NCBI RefSeq assembly: GCF_036170895.1
Contig: NZ_CP108036.1
Location: 8,033,501-8,097,500 of the forward strand
DNA from: Streptomyces erythrochromogenes
Lineage (GTDB): Bacteria > Actinomycetota > Actinomycetes > Streptomycetales > Streptomycetaceae
DNA: 64,000 nt
Reading direction: 5' to 3'
In this document: one piece after another, positions 8,680 through 17,446 of the stretch
Numbering within the stretch: the first letter of the stretch is position 1
Layout of the letters: the number at the start of each line of letters is the position of its first letter
Program-made: the position numbers and the translations under genes
The notes under the pieces: generated by a model
Told to the model about the DNA's origin: nothing
The model's database searches: none
What the model saw: only the letters and a program-made list of their open reading frames with translations

Positions 8680-9239
8680 GCCCGGAGCATACGAAGGCTG
8701 CGAACCCCCGCGCGGCAAGGGCTGGTGCGTGGGTTCGAGCCCACGGGGGCCAACTCAGAGACCGACCCCGGCCACACGGACACTCACGCCAGGCACTATC
8801 CGGTGGGCGGATGCAATAGTCACCGCGCAGAGCCGCCTTCTGACAGGCTGCTCGCAGCCCCGTGGCGCTGCCGATCGCGGGCAGGACCTGCTGCCGTCGC
8901 GTCACCCGTGCAGTCTTCGCGGGCCGTGCGGCACTGCGCGGGACGCCGGCTCCAGCCGGGCCCGGCACCGACCGGCCCGCACTATCGCAGGCGAGGAGCT
9001 CCAAGCAGCTCAGCCGGGGCCTTGCTTGACGAAGCCGAGGCGGTCGCCGACCCGCAAGCTCTCGGTCGCCGTCAGACCGATCGCCCACACGCCGGCCTTG
9101 CCCTTATTCGCAGCCGATGCCGTCGCGGACGTGTGACCTGTAGCGATGCCACCCGCATGGCCCCGTTCACAGTCGGTCCGGACCGGCCCGAGGAACCGGA
9201 CCGGACGGAGACGTTCGACGCGCGGGCGTGCTCCATCCG
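8680..9239. other. 560-bp region without a recognisable gene
   Basis: It contains the TPR gene promoter side and a short hairpin (CGTGGG, 6-nt loop, CCCACG at 8728-8745) that imitates a tRNA T-arm. No other tRNA parts, coding region or repeat are evident. Confidence 0.4.
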
Positions 9240-9620
9240 TCAGGCGTCGAAGCGCTGCCGGGAGGCCTCGATGTGCCCGATGTAGCGGTGGGTCCAGCCG
9301 CACAGCCCGTCGATCGTCACCCGCAGGGCCTGGCCCGGCTCGGTGAGGGTGTATTCGACCCGTGGCGGCACGACGGGGTGCACCGTCCGCTCGACCAGGC
9401 CGTAGCGCTCCAGCATGCGCAGGTTCTGGGTGAGCATCTTGTGGCTGATGCCCTCGACCTGATCGCGCAGTTCGCCGAAGCGCAGGGTGTGGTCCCCCAG
9501 GGTCTCGATGATCAGGAGTGCCCACTTGTTGGCGACGTCCGAGAAGATCTCCCGCGCCAGAGAGTCCGCGCGCCGCAGGTCCGCTTCGTCGGGCAGGCCT
9601 GTGTACTGCTTGGTCACCAT
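9240..9620 (-). CDS. HxlR-family transcriptional regulator
   Basis: The 126-aa winged-helix protein has the full HxlR pattern: DVANKWALLIIETLGDHTLRF, FGELRDQVEGISHKMLTQNLRMLERYGLVER (recognition helix region), and the wing PPRVEYTLTEPGQAL. No cysteine lies in the usual redox-sensing position near the N-terminus, so a small-molecule signal is more likely than a thiol switch. It is divergent from the ridA-like gene; the 141-bp space between them probably holds both promoters and the operator. A very similar arrangement is repeated 1 kb further on (10264-11572). Confidence 0.9.
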   Translation of the reverse strand: MVTKQYTGLPDEADLRRADSLAREIFSDVANKWALLIIETLGDHTLRFGELRDQVEGISHKMLTQNLRMLERYGLVERTVHPVVPPRVEYTLTEPGQALRVTIDGLCGWTHRYIGHIEASRQRFDA

Positions 9621-9761
9621 GAGGTTCCCCAGTCACTGAAAAGTGCGTTCTTCCATGTCAGCGGCCACTCTCCTACGGTTCCTGAGTAACCACAAGAGAG
9701 CGAAAGCGGCGTGCTCCATGGAAACGAGCACGCGGGAGCTCATCGCAAAGGGAGACACATC

Positions 9762-10169
9762 ATGGCCATCACCCTGGTAAACCCCGACGGACTGCCGCAG
9801 ATCGACGCGTACAGGCAGGTGTCGATCGCGACCGGGTCGAAGCTGGTCTTCGTCGCCGGGCAGGTCGCCTGGGACGTCGGCGGCGTCACCGTCGGCGAAG
9901 GCGACCTCGCCGCTCAGGTCGAGCAGTGCTACCTGAACGTCTCCACCGCCCTCGCCGACGCCGGCGCAACCCTCGACGACGTGGCCAAACTGAACGTCTA
10001 CGTCGTCGACTGGACCCCCGACAAGATGCCCCTGCTGATGGAGGGAATCGCCCGGGCGGCCGCGAAACTGGGGACCGTACCGGTCCCTCCGGCCACGCTC
10101 CTGGGCGTGGCGGCCCTGGACGTACCCGAGCACCTGGTCGAGGTCGAAGTCACCGCCGTCATCGACTGA
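9762..10169 (+). CDS. RidA/YjgF-family protein
   Basis: The 135-aa product has the chorismate-mutase-like RidA fold, with LVFVAGQVAWDV near residue 27 and the C-terminal VPVPPATLLGVAALDVPEHLVEVEVTAV. Active RidA enamine/imine deaminases carry an arginine in a (G)xxR motif at the position occupied here by PPATLLGV, so the usual catalytic arginine appears to be absent. It is probably a non-canonical subgroup of unknown substrate. Start ATG 9762 has AAAGGGAG upstream; an in-frame ATG at 9711 gives a poorly conserved extension. It is divergent from and probably controlled by the HxlR gene. Confidence 0.85.
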   Translation: MAITLVNPDGLPQIDAYRQVSIATGSKLVFVAGQVAWDVGGVTVGEGDLAAQVEQCYLNVSTALADAGATLDDVAKLNVYVVDWTPDKMPLLMEGIARAAAKLGTVPVPPATLLGVAALDVPEHLVEVEVTAVID

Positions 10170-10263
10170 ACGGGTGCTCCCACGCCTGGCCGCCGCCGTA
10201 CAGACGCACGCCGGAACCGCGGCGCCGGCCGTGGGCGGCGACACGGACCGTCGGCCGTCCCCG

Positions 10264-10635
10264 CTATTGCGCGCCGCGCGGCGGCAGCCGCCGGGTGATC
10301 CGGTCGAACAGCTCGGTCAGAGGCTCGCCGAGGTCCCGGCCGAACTCGGTCAGCCCGTAAGTGACTTGGGGCGGCGTCGTCGGCTCGACCTCCCGCCAGA
10401 CCAGGCCGTCCTGGACCAGCGTGCGCAGGGTCTGGGCGAGCATCTTCTCGCTGATGCCGTTGATGCTCTCGCGCAGCTCGTAGAAGCGGAGGTCGTTGCT
10501 GCGCAAGGAGATCAGCACCCAGATGCCCCACCTGCTGGTCACGTGGTCGACCACATTGCGCGCGGGGCAGTCCGTGTGAAACACGTCATACCGCTGCACC
10601 GGCCCGGTTTGGTTGAGCTGCGCGCTTTCCACCAT
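10264..10635 (-). CDS. HxlR-family transcriptional regulator
   Basis: The 123-aa winged-helix protein carries HTDCPARNVVDHVTSRWGIWVL, a canonical HxlR start with a cysteine (about residue 23) in the position used for thiol-based redox sensing in YodB/QorR-type members. The helix-turn-helix FYELRESINGISEKMLAQTLR and wing PPQVTYGLTEFGRDL follow. It is divergent from an NmrA/QOR2-like reductase gene, the classic QorR-type arrangement in which quinone or disulfide stress relieves repression. ACCAATGGT at 10669-10677 lies in the intergenic region and could be part of the operator. Confidence 0.9.
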   Translation of the reverse strand: MVESAQLNQTGPVQRYDVFHTDCPARNVVDHVTSRWGIWVLISLRSNDLRFYELRESINGISEKMLAQTLRTLVQDGLVWREVEPTTPPQVTYGLTEFGRDLGEPLTELFDRITRRLPPRGAQ

Positions 10636-10726
10636 GGGATGAGCTTACCCGGAGGTATGTCCTTACCAATGGTTAGCCCGACTCCTAGCGTCAAGGCCGA
10701 AGAGGACTTCCGACGAGGAGCTGATC

Positions 10727-11572
10727 ATGATCGTGGTGACCGGGGCTACCGGGAACATCGGCCGACCGTTGACGCAGGCGCTGGCGGAGGCGGGCCAGAA
10801 GGTGACGGCTGTCTCGCGGCATACGGCGCCGGTGCCGGACGGCGTCCGCCACGTGGTGGCCGACCTCACCGAGCCGGCCGGCCTCAGGCCTGTGCTGACC
10901 GGGGCGCAGTCGCTGTTCCTGCTGCTGTCCGGCGATGTGCACTCCGCCGGAGCCGGCCCTGCCGACATCATCGGCGAAGCCGCGGCCGGCGGGGTCCGCC
11001 GGGTCGTCCTGCTCTCCACGCTGGGCGTGGCGACCAGGCCCTTCGGCCCGACGAGGATCGCCATGCGCGCGCTGGAGGACACACTGCGCGGGTCCGGCCT
11101 GGAGTGGGCCGTCCTGCGGCCCGGCGGCTTCGCCTCCAACGCTCTGTGGTGGGCCGAGTCCGTCCGCGCGCGGCAGACCGTTGCCGCGCCCTTCGGCGAC
11201 GTCGGTGTGCCGATCATCGACCCGGCGGACATCGCCGCAGTCGCGGCGGCCTGCCTGCTGGACGACCGGCACAGCGGCAGCGTGTACGAGCTGACCGGCC
11301 CGGAGGTCATCACTCCCCGCCAGCAGGCGCGGGCCATCGCCGCCGCGCTGGGCTCACCGGTGACGTTCCACGAGCTCACCCGGGACGAAGCCAAGGCCGC
11401 CATGAGCCAGAGCATGCCGGCAGAGCTCGCCGACGACACCCTGGACATCCTCGGTTCCCCGACCCCGGCCGAAACGCGCGTCAGCCCGGACGTCCAGCGG
11501 GTCCTCGACCGCGCCCCGCGCCCCTTCGCCGACTGGGCTGCCCGCAATGCCGCCGCGTTCCGCCGAGACTGA
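10727..11572 (+). CDS. NmrA-like NAD(P)H-dependent (quinone) reductase
   Basis: The 281-aa protein starts MIVVTGATGNIGRPLTQAL, the GxxGxxG NAD(P)-binding motif of atypical short-chain dehydrogenases. LLSTLGVATRPFG, LEWAVLRPGGFASNALWW and the C-terminal DIAAVAAACLLDD and YELTGPEVITPRQQARAIA are shared with QOR2/YtfG and NmrA-like proteins. No Tyr-x-x-x-Lys pair is evident at the classical SDR site, in line with the atypical group. GGAG lies about ten bases before the ATG. It is divergent from the HxlR gene at 10264-10635, which likely represses it. Confidence 0.88.
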   Translation: MIVVTGATGNIGRPLTQALAEAGQKVTAVSRHTAPVPDGVRHVVADLTEPAGLRPVLTGAQSLFLLLSGDVHSAGAGPADIIGEAAAGGVRRVVLLSTLGVATRPFGPTRIAMRALEDTLRGSGLEWAVLRPGGFASNALWWAESVRARQTVAAPFGDVGVPIIDPADIAAVAAACLLDDRHSGSVYELTGPEVITPRQQARAIAAALGSPVTFHELTRDEAKAAMSQSMPAELADDTLDILGSPTPAETRVSPDVQRVLDRAPRPFADWAARNAAAFRRD

Positions 11573-11700
11573 CCAGCGTTGCCGAAGTGGCAGTTGCGGC
11601 AGCCTCGACCGTCGTGACCAGGGCTGGAGACACCGGCCCGGCGACACACACCGGCTGAACCCATGGCCGCCTGGCACCCGGCCGGCATGACGCAACCGCC

Positions 11701-12345
11701 ATGGAGGAGGGGCTCGATGCGGTTGCGTCACGTCACGGCGGCCGGCGATCCCGGGCTGGGGACAGCGCTTTGCGGGTGGTCGAGCCGGACGACTGCCTCG
11801 ACGAGAGCCATGTTGCGGATCTCGGTCGGGTCGGCGCTCTCCCCATCCCGTGGCCCGGCATCGTCACCCCGTTCCTGCTCGTGCTGCGCAGGGCCCGGTG
11901 GCCGTCGCGGGCGGGGCCCGGCCGGTGGCTCGAAGCGGTGGCGCCGGCGTTCGGTACGGTCTTCGTCACACTGCTGGCGACGCGCGCGCCCGAGGCGAAC
12001 CTGCTCTTCCTCGTGTCGCCGTTCCCGATCTGGGCGGCGTTCCGCTTCCGGCTGGCGGGCGCGGCGCCGTGCGCGCTCGTGGTGTCGACGCTGGCGATCA
12101 TGGCTGCGGCCGCCGAAAGAGGCCCGTTCGCCAGTGCCGACGTCTTCGAGAACACGGTCACGCTGCAGGCCTTCAACGGTACGACGGCGCTGACGGCACT
12201 CCTCCTCGCGGCCGTCATCACCGAACGCGACACGACGCACGAGGAGATCAAACGGGTCCGCGCGCGGCTCGCGGAGATGGTGTCCCGTATGGAGCCGGGA
12301 CCCGAGTCGTACGAGCACCCGCCCGAGAACGACACACCGCCATGA
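11701..12345 (+). pseudogene. N-terminally truncated MASE1-type membrane sensor fragment
   Basis: From about 11851 the frame reads GIVTPFLLVLRRARW, LLFLVSPFPIWAAFRF and NTVTLQAFNGTTALTALLLA followed by AVITERDTTHEEIKRVRARL, the last four helices and exit linker of the MASE1 sensory domain. MASE1 normally has about eight helices and is followed by a GAF/PAS, GGDEF or kinase module. Here the first half is missing, replaced by unrelated residues (11701-11850), and only a short coiled stretch and a stop follow. It is read as a remnant of a larger signal-transduction protein; a short expressed membrane protein is not excluded. Confidence 0.55.
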
Positions 12346-12359
12346 CACCCGGCGGGGCA

Positions 12360-13370
12360 TCAGCCCGCGCCGGTGAGCGCGCCCGCCAGGCCCGCGGCTA
12401 CGAAGGCGGCCGCCATCAGGTGGGAGATCGACGGGGAGAAGCCGGGTCGGGCTTGGGCGGCGGGGTCGGGCGGGGTGTCGGGGCTGGGTGGTGCGGGTCG
12501 GTCGGGTGCGGCGACGTGGTGCGGGAGGATGCCGCGGTGCCAGAAGAGGCACAGGCGCTCCCAGTGCGCTCGTTCGTCGCCGTCGCCGACGGGGCGCCCC
12601 ACCGCCTCCAGCAGGTGCCCGCGGTACAGGTCGAAGGCCACGCGCAGGTGCTGTCCGTAGACGACGGCCCTCAGCAGGGCGCCGCGGTAGCAGGCCCACG
12701 CGGCCAGTCCGCCGCCCCACAGGCACAGCAGGAACAGCGGCGTCGGGGCGTGTACCGCCCACAGGTACCCGGCGCCGCCGACCGCGAGGACGACGGACAG
12801 GAACGCCGATGCGAGCAGTGCCGTCAGACCCGTCCGCGCCGCACCCAGCACGGTCAGGAAGGTGTCCGGGAGCAGAGGGTGCAGCCGGGGCCACACCAGG
12901 GCCGCGTCGATGCCGTAGCGGAGGCGGGGGTAGAGCTCGGCGGCCTTGAGGGCGTTGCCGAGCCGGGTCGGCATGATGTCGTCCGGGCGGGTGCGCGGGG
13001 GATAGCGGTCGTGTGTGGAGGCATCGTCCGCACGCCGGACCAGGTGCCGGTGGTGGCCCCGGCCCAGTCGGCCGAGGGTACGGCGCACCGGCGGGCTCCA
13101 GTAGCCCTCCGCCAACCGGATCAGCGCCGTCTGGGCGTTGCCGAGCGCGGCGGCCACGCAGACCAGGGCGAGGGCGAACCCGGCGACCACGAGCACCTTG
13201 GACTCCCACGACCCCTGGCGCCACGCGTGCAGCGCGTCGTGCGCGGAGCCTCGGCCGGTCGCGACGACGAGCAGTGCCAGGCAGCAGAACACGAGGCTCG
13301 GCAGCAGCACGCCGCGGACGGAACGCCGCCCGGCCACGCCTGTGAGTTCACCGAGGGTGGCGCTGAACAT
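12360..13370 (-). CDS. Membrane protein, third gene of a CHAT operon
   Basis: The 336-aa product has two N-terminal helices (VLLPSLVFCCLALLVVAT; VLVVAGFALALVCVAAAL), two in the middle (LTALLASAFLSVVLAVGGAGYL; PLFLLCLWGGGLAAWACY) and one at the C-terminus (MAAAFVAAGLAGALTG). A conserved-looking cytoplasmic core, RPDDIMPTRLGNALKAAELYP followed by RYGIDAALVWPRL, is known to me only from uncharacterised bacterial membrane proteins. It starts three bases after the stop of the preceding gene and follows the CHAT gene, so all three are translated from one message. Function is unknown; context suggests a membrane partner or target of the CHAT protein. Confidence 0.75.
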   Translation of the reverse strand: MFSATLGELTGVAGRRSVRGVLLPSLVFCCLALLVVATGRGSAHDALHAWRQGSWESKVLVVAGFALALVCVAAALGNAQTALIRLAEGYWSPPVRRTLGRLGRGHHRHLVRRADDASTHDRYPPRTRPDDIMPTRLGNALKAAELYPRLRYGIDAALVWPRLHPLLPDTFLTVLGAARTGLTALLASAFLSVVLAVGGAGYLWAVHAPTPLFLLCLWGGGLAAWACYRGALLRAVVYGQHLRVAFDLYRGHLLEAVGRPVGDGDERAHWERLCLFWHRGILPHHVAAPDRPAPPSPDTPPDPAAQARPGFSPSISHLMAAAFVAAGLAGALTGAG

Positions 13371-13373
13371 CCT

Positions 13374-13901
13374 TCACCGCTCCTGCGGATCGAGGGGATG
13401 GCCGTCGTCGCTCGGACACGTCGGCGGGTAGTCGGGGTCGTACAACGTGACCTGGTTCAGCTGCCCGCAGCGGCACAGGACCCTGGCGACGGGGACGCCG
13501 ACCACGCCCGCCAGGACCGCGTCCTCGGGGTGTGCGAGGTCGGACCGCGTACGGCCCGCGGGGACGTCCGCGCCGGTGGCGTGGCGTGCGATCGTCGGGT
13601 GCTCCAGGACGCCCAGAATGCCGGAAGTGTCGATCACCACGGCTCCGAAGGGGTTGAGCGGGAGCAGGGTGACCGCTTCGCCGGTCAGCAGCTCGTGCAG
13701 GCTGAGGCCGGCGGGCAGGAGCACGGCGGGGTGCAGGCCCCCACCCCCAGCCCCGCCGGCGCCGGGCGCCGGGCTGCCCGGGGGAGCGGCGCGGCCCAGG
13801 CCGGTCGGCACCCCGGCGGCGTCCAGCGCCACGACGTACCCGTCCGTCGCCTCGTCGGGACGGGTGCTGACGGGGGCGAGCGGAAGCTCTTCGAGGGTCA
13901 T
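13374..13901 (-). CDS. Small protein with C-terminal cysteine cluster, second gene of a CHAT operon
   Basis: The 175-aa product starts at the ATG at 13901, overlapping the CHAT stop as ATGA, so it is translationally coupled. The first half has a Gly/Pro-rich linker. The second half (LSLHELLTGEAVTLLPLNPF, then GAVVIDTSGILGVLEH) is structured, and the end holds RVLCRCGQLNQ and PPTCPSDDGH, a CxC-x15-C pattern suggestive of an incomplete zinc ribbon. A longer upstream frame is out of register with the CHAT gene and is rejected. I do not recognise a named family. A role as adaptor or substrate of the CHAT protein is inferred from position only. Confidence 0.7.
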   Translation of the reverse strand: MTLEELPLAPVSTRPDEATDGYVVALDAAGVPTGLGRAAPPGSPAPGAGGAGGGGLHPAVLLPAGLSLHELLTGEAVTLLPLNPFGAVVIDTSGILGVLEHPTIARHATGADVPAGRTRSDLAHPEDAVLAGVVGVPVARVLCRCGQLNQVTLYDPDYPPTCPSDDGHPLDPQER

Positions 13902-16900
13902 CGCCAATCTCCTACCAAGGTGAACGGAGCCCAGTAGTACGGGTGATCGAAGGCGGGCAGGTGGTGGTCGCGGCGTGGGGACGCGTAGCGGGCGCGGTTG
14001 CGCAGCATGAGCATCCGGTGCCGATGCGGAGATCCGGCGGATGCCTCGGCGAGGCGGGCGTCGATCTCTTCGAGGGCGCCGGTGACATCGCCGGCACGCA
14101 GGCGCAGGCGGGCGATGTCGTGGCCCAGGGAGTGCTCGGAGTCGGGATCGGCCGTGCGCCGCCGCTCCCGTTCGCAGTGCTCCAGGGCCTGTTCGAGGCT
14201 CATGGTCCGCAGCCGGTGCCTGGCGGCGGACAGCGCCGTCGCGAGGGGGCTGCCGTGCTTGAGCCGCTCGTAGAAGTCCTCCATCAGCAGCGCACCGGCG
14301 ACATCGTCCACCCACCACCTGGTCACGAGGACGGACCGGGCTCCCGCGTGCAGGAACTGCCGTGTCAGCCCCATGAGTTCATTGCCCCTGCGCTGTTCCT
14401 GGACGCCCGTGTCACAGCCGCTGAGCACGACCAGGCGTACGTCGAGCCGTACTGTGAGCAGGCCCTCGGCGGTCAGCTCCCCGTCGGCCAGGAGGATGCC
14501 CGACCTGGAGGGCCGTTCCCTGTCGAGGCGGCAGTGGCAGGCCAGGTGCACCACGTCGTAGCGGGCACGTGAGAGCCGCTCCCGCAGGGTCTCCAGGGTG
14601 GCCGACGCGCCCAAGTGGACCTCGGTGGCGGGGAGGACCGCCCGGATGGCCCGGGCCTCGGCCCGGGCATGCGCCAGGTCTCCCCGGGAATCGGCCAGGA
14701 CCAGCGCCGCCCGTGTCCCGCTCCCCTCGACTGCGGCGGGGCCGAGCCTGTACCGCATGAGCGACGCGCTGGGCGTACAGCTCATCGGGTTGCGCTCACC
14801 CCAGGGGAGCCCCGCGACGGTGACGGCGTGGAGCGGCAGGTCGTGCAGCGGGCCCTCGGGCACCAGCCACAGCACTTCACCCGGCCGTGTGTGTTCGGCG
14901 AGGGCGCGGGCCAGCGGCTCCAGTTCGGTGATCCAGGGAGGCGCCTGCTGCCCGACGTCCGGCCTCTGCGGCAGGAGGGATTCCGCCGTCAGCCGCAGAT
15001 CCACGACCACCGGCTCGGGCCGGTCCCGGCGCACCAGCAGGACGATCGTACGGGCGCCGGCCTGGACGAACTCGCAGAGCACCTCACCCGGTTCGAGCAT
15101 GTCCCGCAGCTGCGCGTACTCCGCCGGCGCGCCCCGCCGACCGCTCACGTACGCGGCGCCGGCCGCTCCGGTCGCCTCCATGGCGCGCCAGATCTCTTCG
15201 AGCCTCGCGCGTTCCACCTCGCCCCAGTAGGGGTTGAGCACGGAGAAGCCGTACGGGCCGCGGGAATCGATCCGGTCGCTGTTGCGGACGCTCTTCAGCA
15301 GGCCCTTCTCCTTCTCCTGCAACTCCCGCAGCTCCGCGGGTAGATCGGCGTGGTGGGTGCCGCCCAGCGTCTGCAGCATGAGGCGAGCCCGGCCCCGCTC
15401 CGCCACGTCCAGTGCCGTCGTCAGCGGTACGCCGGGTACGCGGCGGTCGACGATGAGGGCGACGAGTTCGGCACAGGGCTCAGCGAGGTCGAGATCGATG
15501 CGCAGATCGGCGTCGGCGACACGATCGCGTGCGGTCTCGACCGCGGCGACGAGGGCGATCAGGTGGGCGTACTGCTCGGACCAGTTGCGGGAGCGGGCCG
15601 CGGTCCGGGCCAGTAATCGGAGCGCGGCCGTCTGCTGGGCCAGGTCGTTCGCCGACCGGGCGACGTCGAGCACGTCCATGGCCGCGCGCCGGGCGACGTC
15701 GAGGGATCCGCGCGCGTAGGACCGCTGCGCGTCCGCCATGGTCTGCCGGAGGTCGTCGCCGAGGGGCAGGCGGTACTTGCCGGCGAAGCCCCGGTAGGCG
15801 CTGGGGAACGTCACGTCGGGCTGTCGGCCGAGCAGGTGCGCGGCGTTGTCGACGCGCTGCTCGACGTGCCGCACGAAGGCGATCTCCCGGTGGTGGACGG
15901 AGAGGAAGGGAAGCCAGCTGGGCAGTTCCTCGATCAAGGCGGTCGCCGCTCCCGGCGGCAGGGCGGTCAGCCGCCGGCCGTCCCCGCCCGAGCCGCGGTG
16001 CGGCCGGCCCGCGACGCCCTCCACGAGCTCCGCGAGCCGTTTCACGGCCGGCGGCAGGGTGGCGCGGTCGCCCATCTCGTCCACCTCGGCCAGCGCCTCG
16101 GCCGGACGGGCCAGTTGGAAGGCGAGGAGGTCGGCGGTGAGGCACCGGGCAGCGGCCGCGTTCAACGGGAGACCGGCGGCGGCGAAGAGCCGGGCCGCGT
16201 ACCTGCGGTTGCGCACGGCATTGTCCGACAGCCCGGTCGTCACGCTCACTTCGGCCCGTGCCATGGCCGTCATGGCGGCTACGGTCTGCCACGTCGTGAA
16301 CAGCCGGCGGCGCTCGGGCTCCGGGATCTCCGACCCCGCCCGGTGCTGGAAGAGGGCCTTCAGGGAGTCCGCGTACGCCTCGGCCGTGCTCACCCACGGC
16401 TCGGCCTCCGCGGTGGGCGTGGTCGCGTTCGCCTGCCAGGTCCTCACCACGACGTCGTAGCCGACGGAGTCCGCCAGCACCTCGTCATGGCGCAGCATCA
16501 GTTCCCAGGGGGCCAGATCAGGCCGTCGAGGGCGACGGATCACCGAGTCGTACGCCCATGTCCCGACGGCGCTCGCCTGTACCCAGGGGACCCGGAACGA
16601 GGCCTGGAGCGGGAGGCGCAGTGCGTCGACCACCCTGAGCTGCCAGTCCCCGGTACGGGCCGCGTACCCGGAGAAGACCACCTCGGCAGCCGTGGCCGCG
16701 ATGGCGGGCAGCAGCAATCCCCGTGCGCCGGGGTGGGTGACCGCCAGCAGCGCCGCGCCCCAGCCGCATCCCAGCAGCCGCCGCAGCACCCAGAAGGGCT
16801 GCAGCCGGTGTGACGGAACGCCGCGGACGTCCGGCCACATGCGCCACTCCTGGAGGCAGCCGAGCGCCGTGACGAGGAGCAGGGCCGAAGCCCAGCCCAC

Positions 16901-17254
16901 CGAGGCCCGGGATACCGCACCCCCTTCCGACCCGGCGCCGCCGAGCCAGTCCCCGGGCCACAGCGCCAACGCGCCGCCGGACAGCAGGAGGACCAGAACC
17001 CGCTTCAGGCGCTCCCGTCCCCTCAACAGCCGGACGGTCACGCGCAGCCGCAGGTCGTAGAGGACGCCCCGCCCTAAGAGCAGCAGGGCCAGGACCAGCC
17101 CGGCGACGCCCGAGGCGGACGGATCACGGGACCAGAGGAGCAACGGGAACGTGCCGACTGCGAGGTGGAGCAACCGACACAAGTGATCTCTGAGGTACGG
17201 CGGCTGGATCACGCCTGCGCGGGTCTTCCAGACCCCTCGCCCCCCGAGCTGCAA
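13898..17254 (-). CDS. Membrane-anchored CHAT-domain (caspase-like protease) protein
   Basis: The 1118-aa protein has several N-terminal helices in the first 200 residues (ALGCLQEW and LLGCGWGAALLAV regions). A long helical middle (about 290-640) resembles TPR-type repeats, and a C-terminal CHAT domain (about 730-1020) contains DVVHLACHCRLD and LVVLSGCDTGVQ. His907 and Cys947 are the expected catalytic dyad. LTRQFLHAGARSVLVTRWWVDD is also typical of CHAT. CHAT proteins are caspase/separase relatives used in bacterial conflict and programmed proteolysis. The start is TTG at 17254, with GGGAG seven bases upstream. It heads a coupled three-gene operon and is divergent from the YbdK gene. Confidence 0.9.
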   Translation of the reverse strand: MQLGGRGVWKTRAGVIQPPYLRDHLCRLLHLAVGTFPLLLWSRDPSASGVAGLVLALLLLGRGVLYDLRLRVTVRLLRGRERLKRVLVLLLSGGALALWPGDWLGGAGSEGGAVSRASVGWASALLLVTALGCLQEWRMWPDVRGVPSHRLQPFWVLRRLLGCGWGAALLAVTHPGARGLLLPAIAATAAEVVFSGYAARTGDWQLRVVDALRLPLQASFRVPWVQASAVGTWAYDSVIRRPRRPDLAPWELMLRHDEVLADSVGYDVVVRTWQANATTPTAEAEPWVSTAEAYADSLKALFQHRAGSEIPEPERRRLFTTWQTVAAMTAMARAEVSVTTGLSDNAVRNRRYAARLFAAAGLPLNAAAARCLTADLLAFQLARPAEALAEVDEMGDRATLPPAVKRLAELVEGVAGRPHRGSGGDGRRLTALPPGAATALIEELPSWLPFLSVHHREIAFVRHVEQRVDNAAHLLGRQPDVTFPSAYRGFAGKYRLPLGDDLRQTMADAQRSYARGSLDVARRAAMDVLDVARSANDLAQQTAALRLLARTAARSRNWSEQYAHLIALVAAVETARDRVADADLRIDLDLAEPCAELVALIVDRRVPGVPLTTALDVAERGRARLMLQTLGGTHHADLPAELRELQEKEKGLLKSVRNSDRIDSRGPYGFSVLNPYWGEVERARLEEIWRAMEATGAAGAAYVSGRRGAPAEYAQLRDMLEPGEVLCEFVQAGARTIVLLVRRDRPEPVVVDLRLTAESLLPQRPDVGQQAPPWITELEPLARALAEHTRPGEVLWLVPEGPLHDLPLHAVTVAGLPWGERNPMSCTPSASLMRYRLGPAAVEGSGTRAALVLADSRGDLAHARAEARAIRAVLPATEVHLGASATLETLRERLSRARYDVVHLACHCRLDRERPSRSGILLADGELTAEGLLTVRLDVRLVVLSGCDTGVQEQRRGNELMGLTRQFLHAGARSVLVTRWWVDDVAGALLMEDFYERLKHGSPLATALSAARHRLRTMSLEQALEHCERERRRTADPDSEHSLGHDIARLRLRAGDVTGALEEIDARLAEASAGSPHRHRMLMLRNRARYASPRRDHHLPAFDHPYYWAPFTLVGDWR

Positions 17255-17446
17255 AGCCTCACTCCCTGTGCGTGATCGTGGACGGACGGTGCGGAAGGGA
17301 GCCTAGCGGCCTTCGAGCGGTGCGTCCGCACCTGTGCACCGGATTCACCTCTGGGCGATGCCGGCGATGTGCAGTGCGGCGCGGCATGGTCGAGGGCGGG
17401 CAGGGCAGGTGCAGGGCATCTGGTGCGTCGATCCACGGGCGGTGAC

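Noticed and set aside
8728..8745. tRNA-like T-arm (GGGTTCGAGCCC followed by GGGGGCCA)
   Set aside because: The perfect stem leaves a 6-nt loop, not the 7-nt T-loop; with a 7-nt loop the stem mismatches. No acceptor 5' strand, D-arm or anticodon arm is found upstream, where a protein gene starts.
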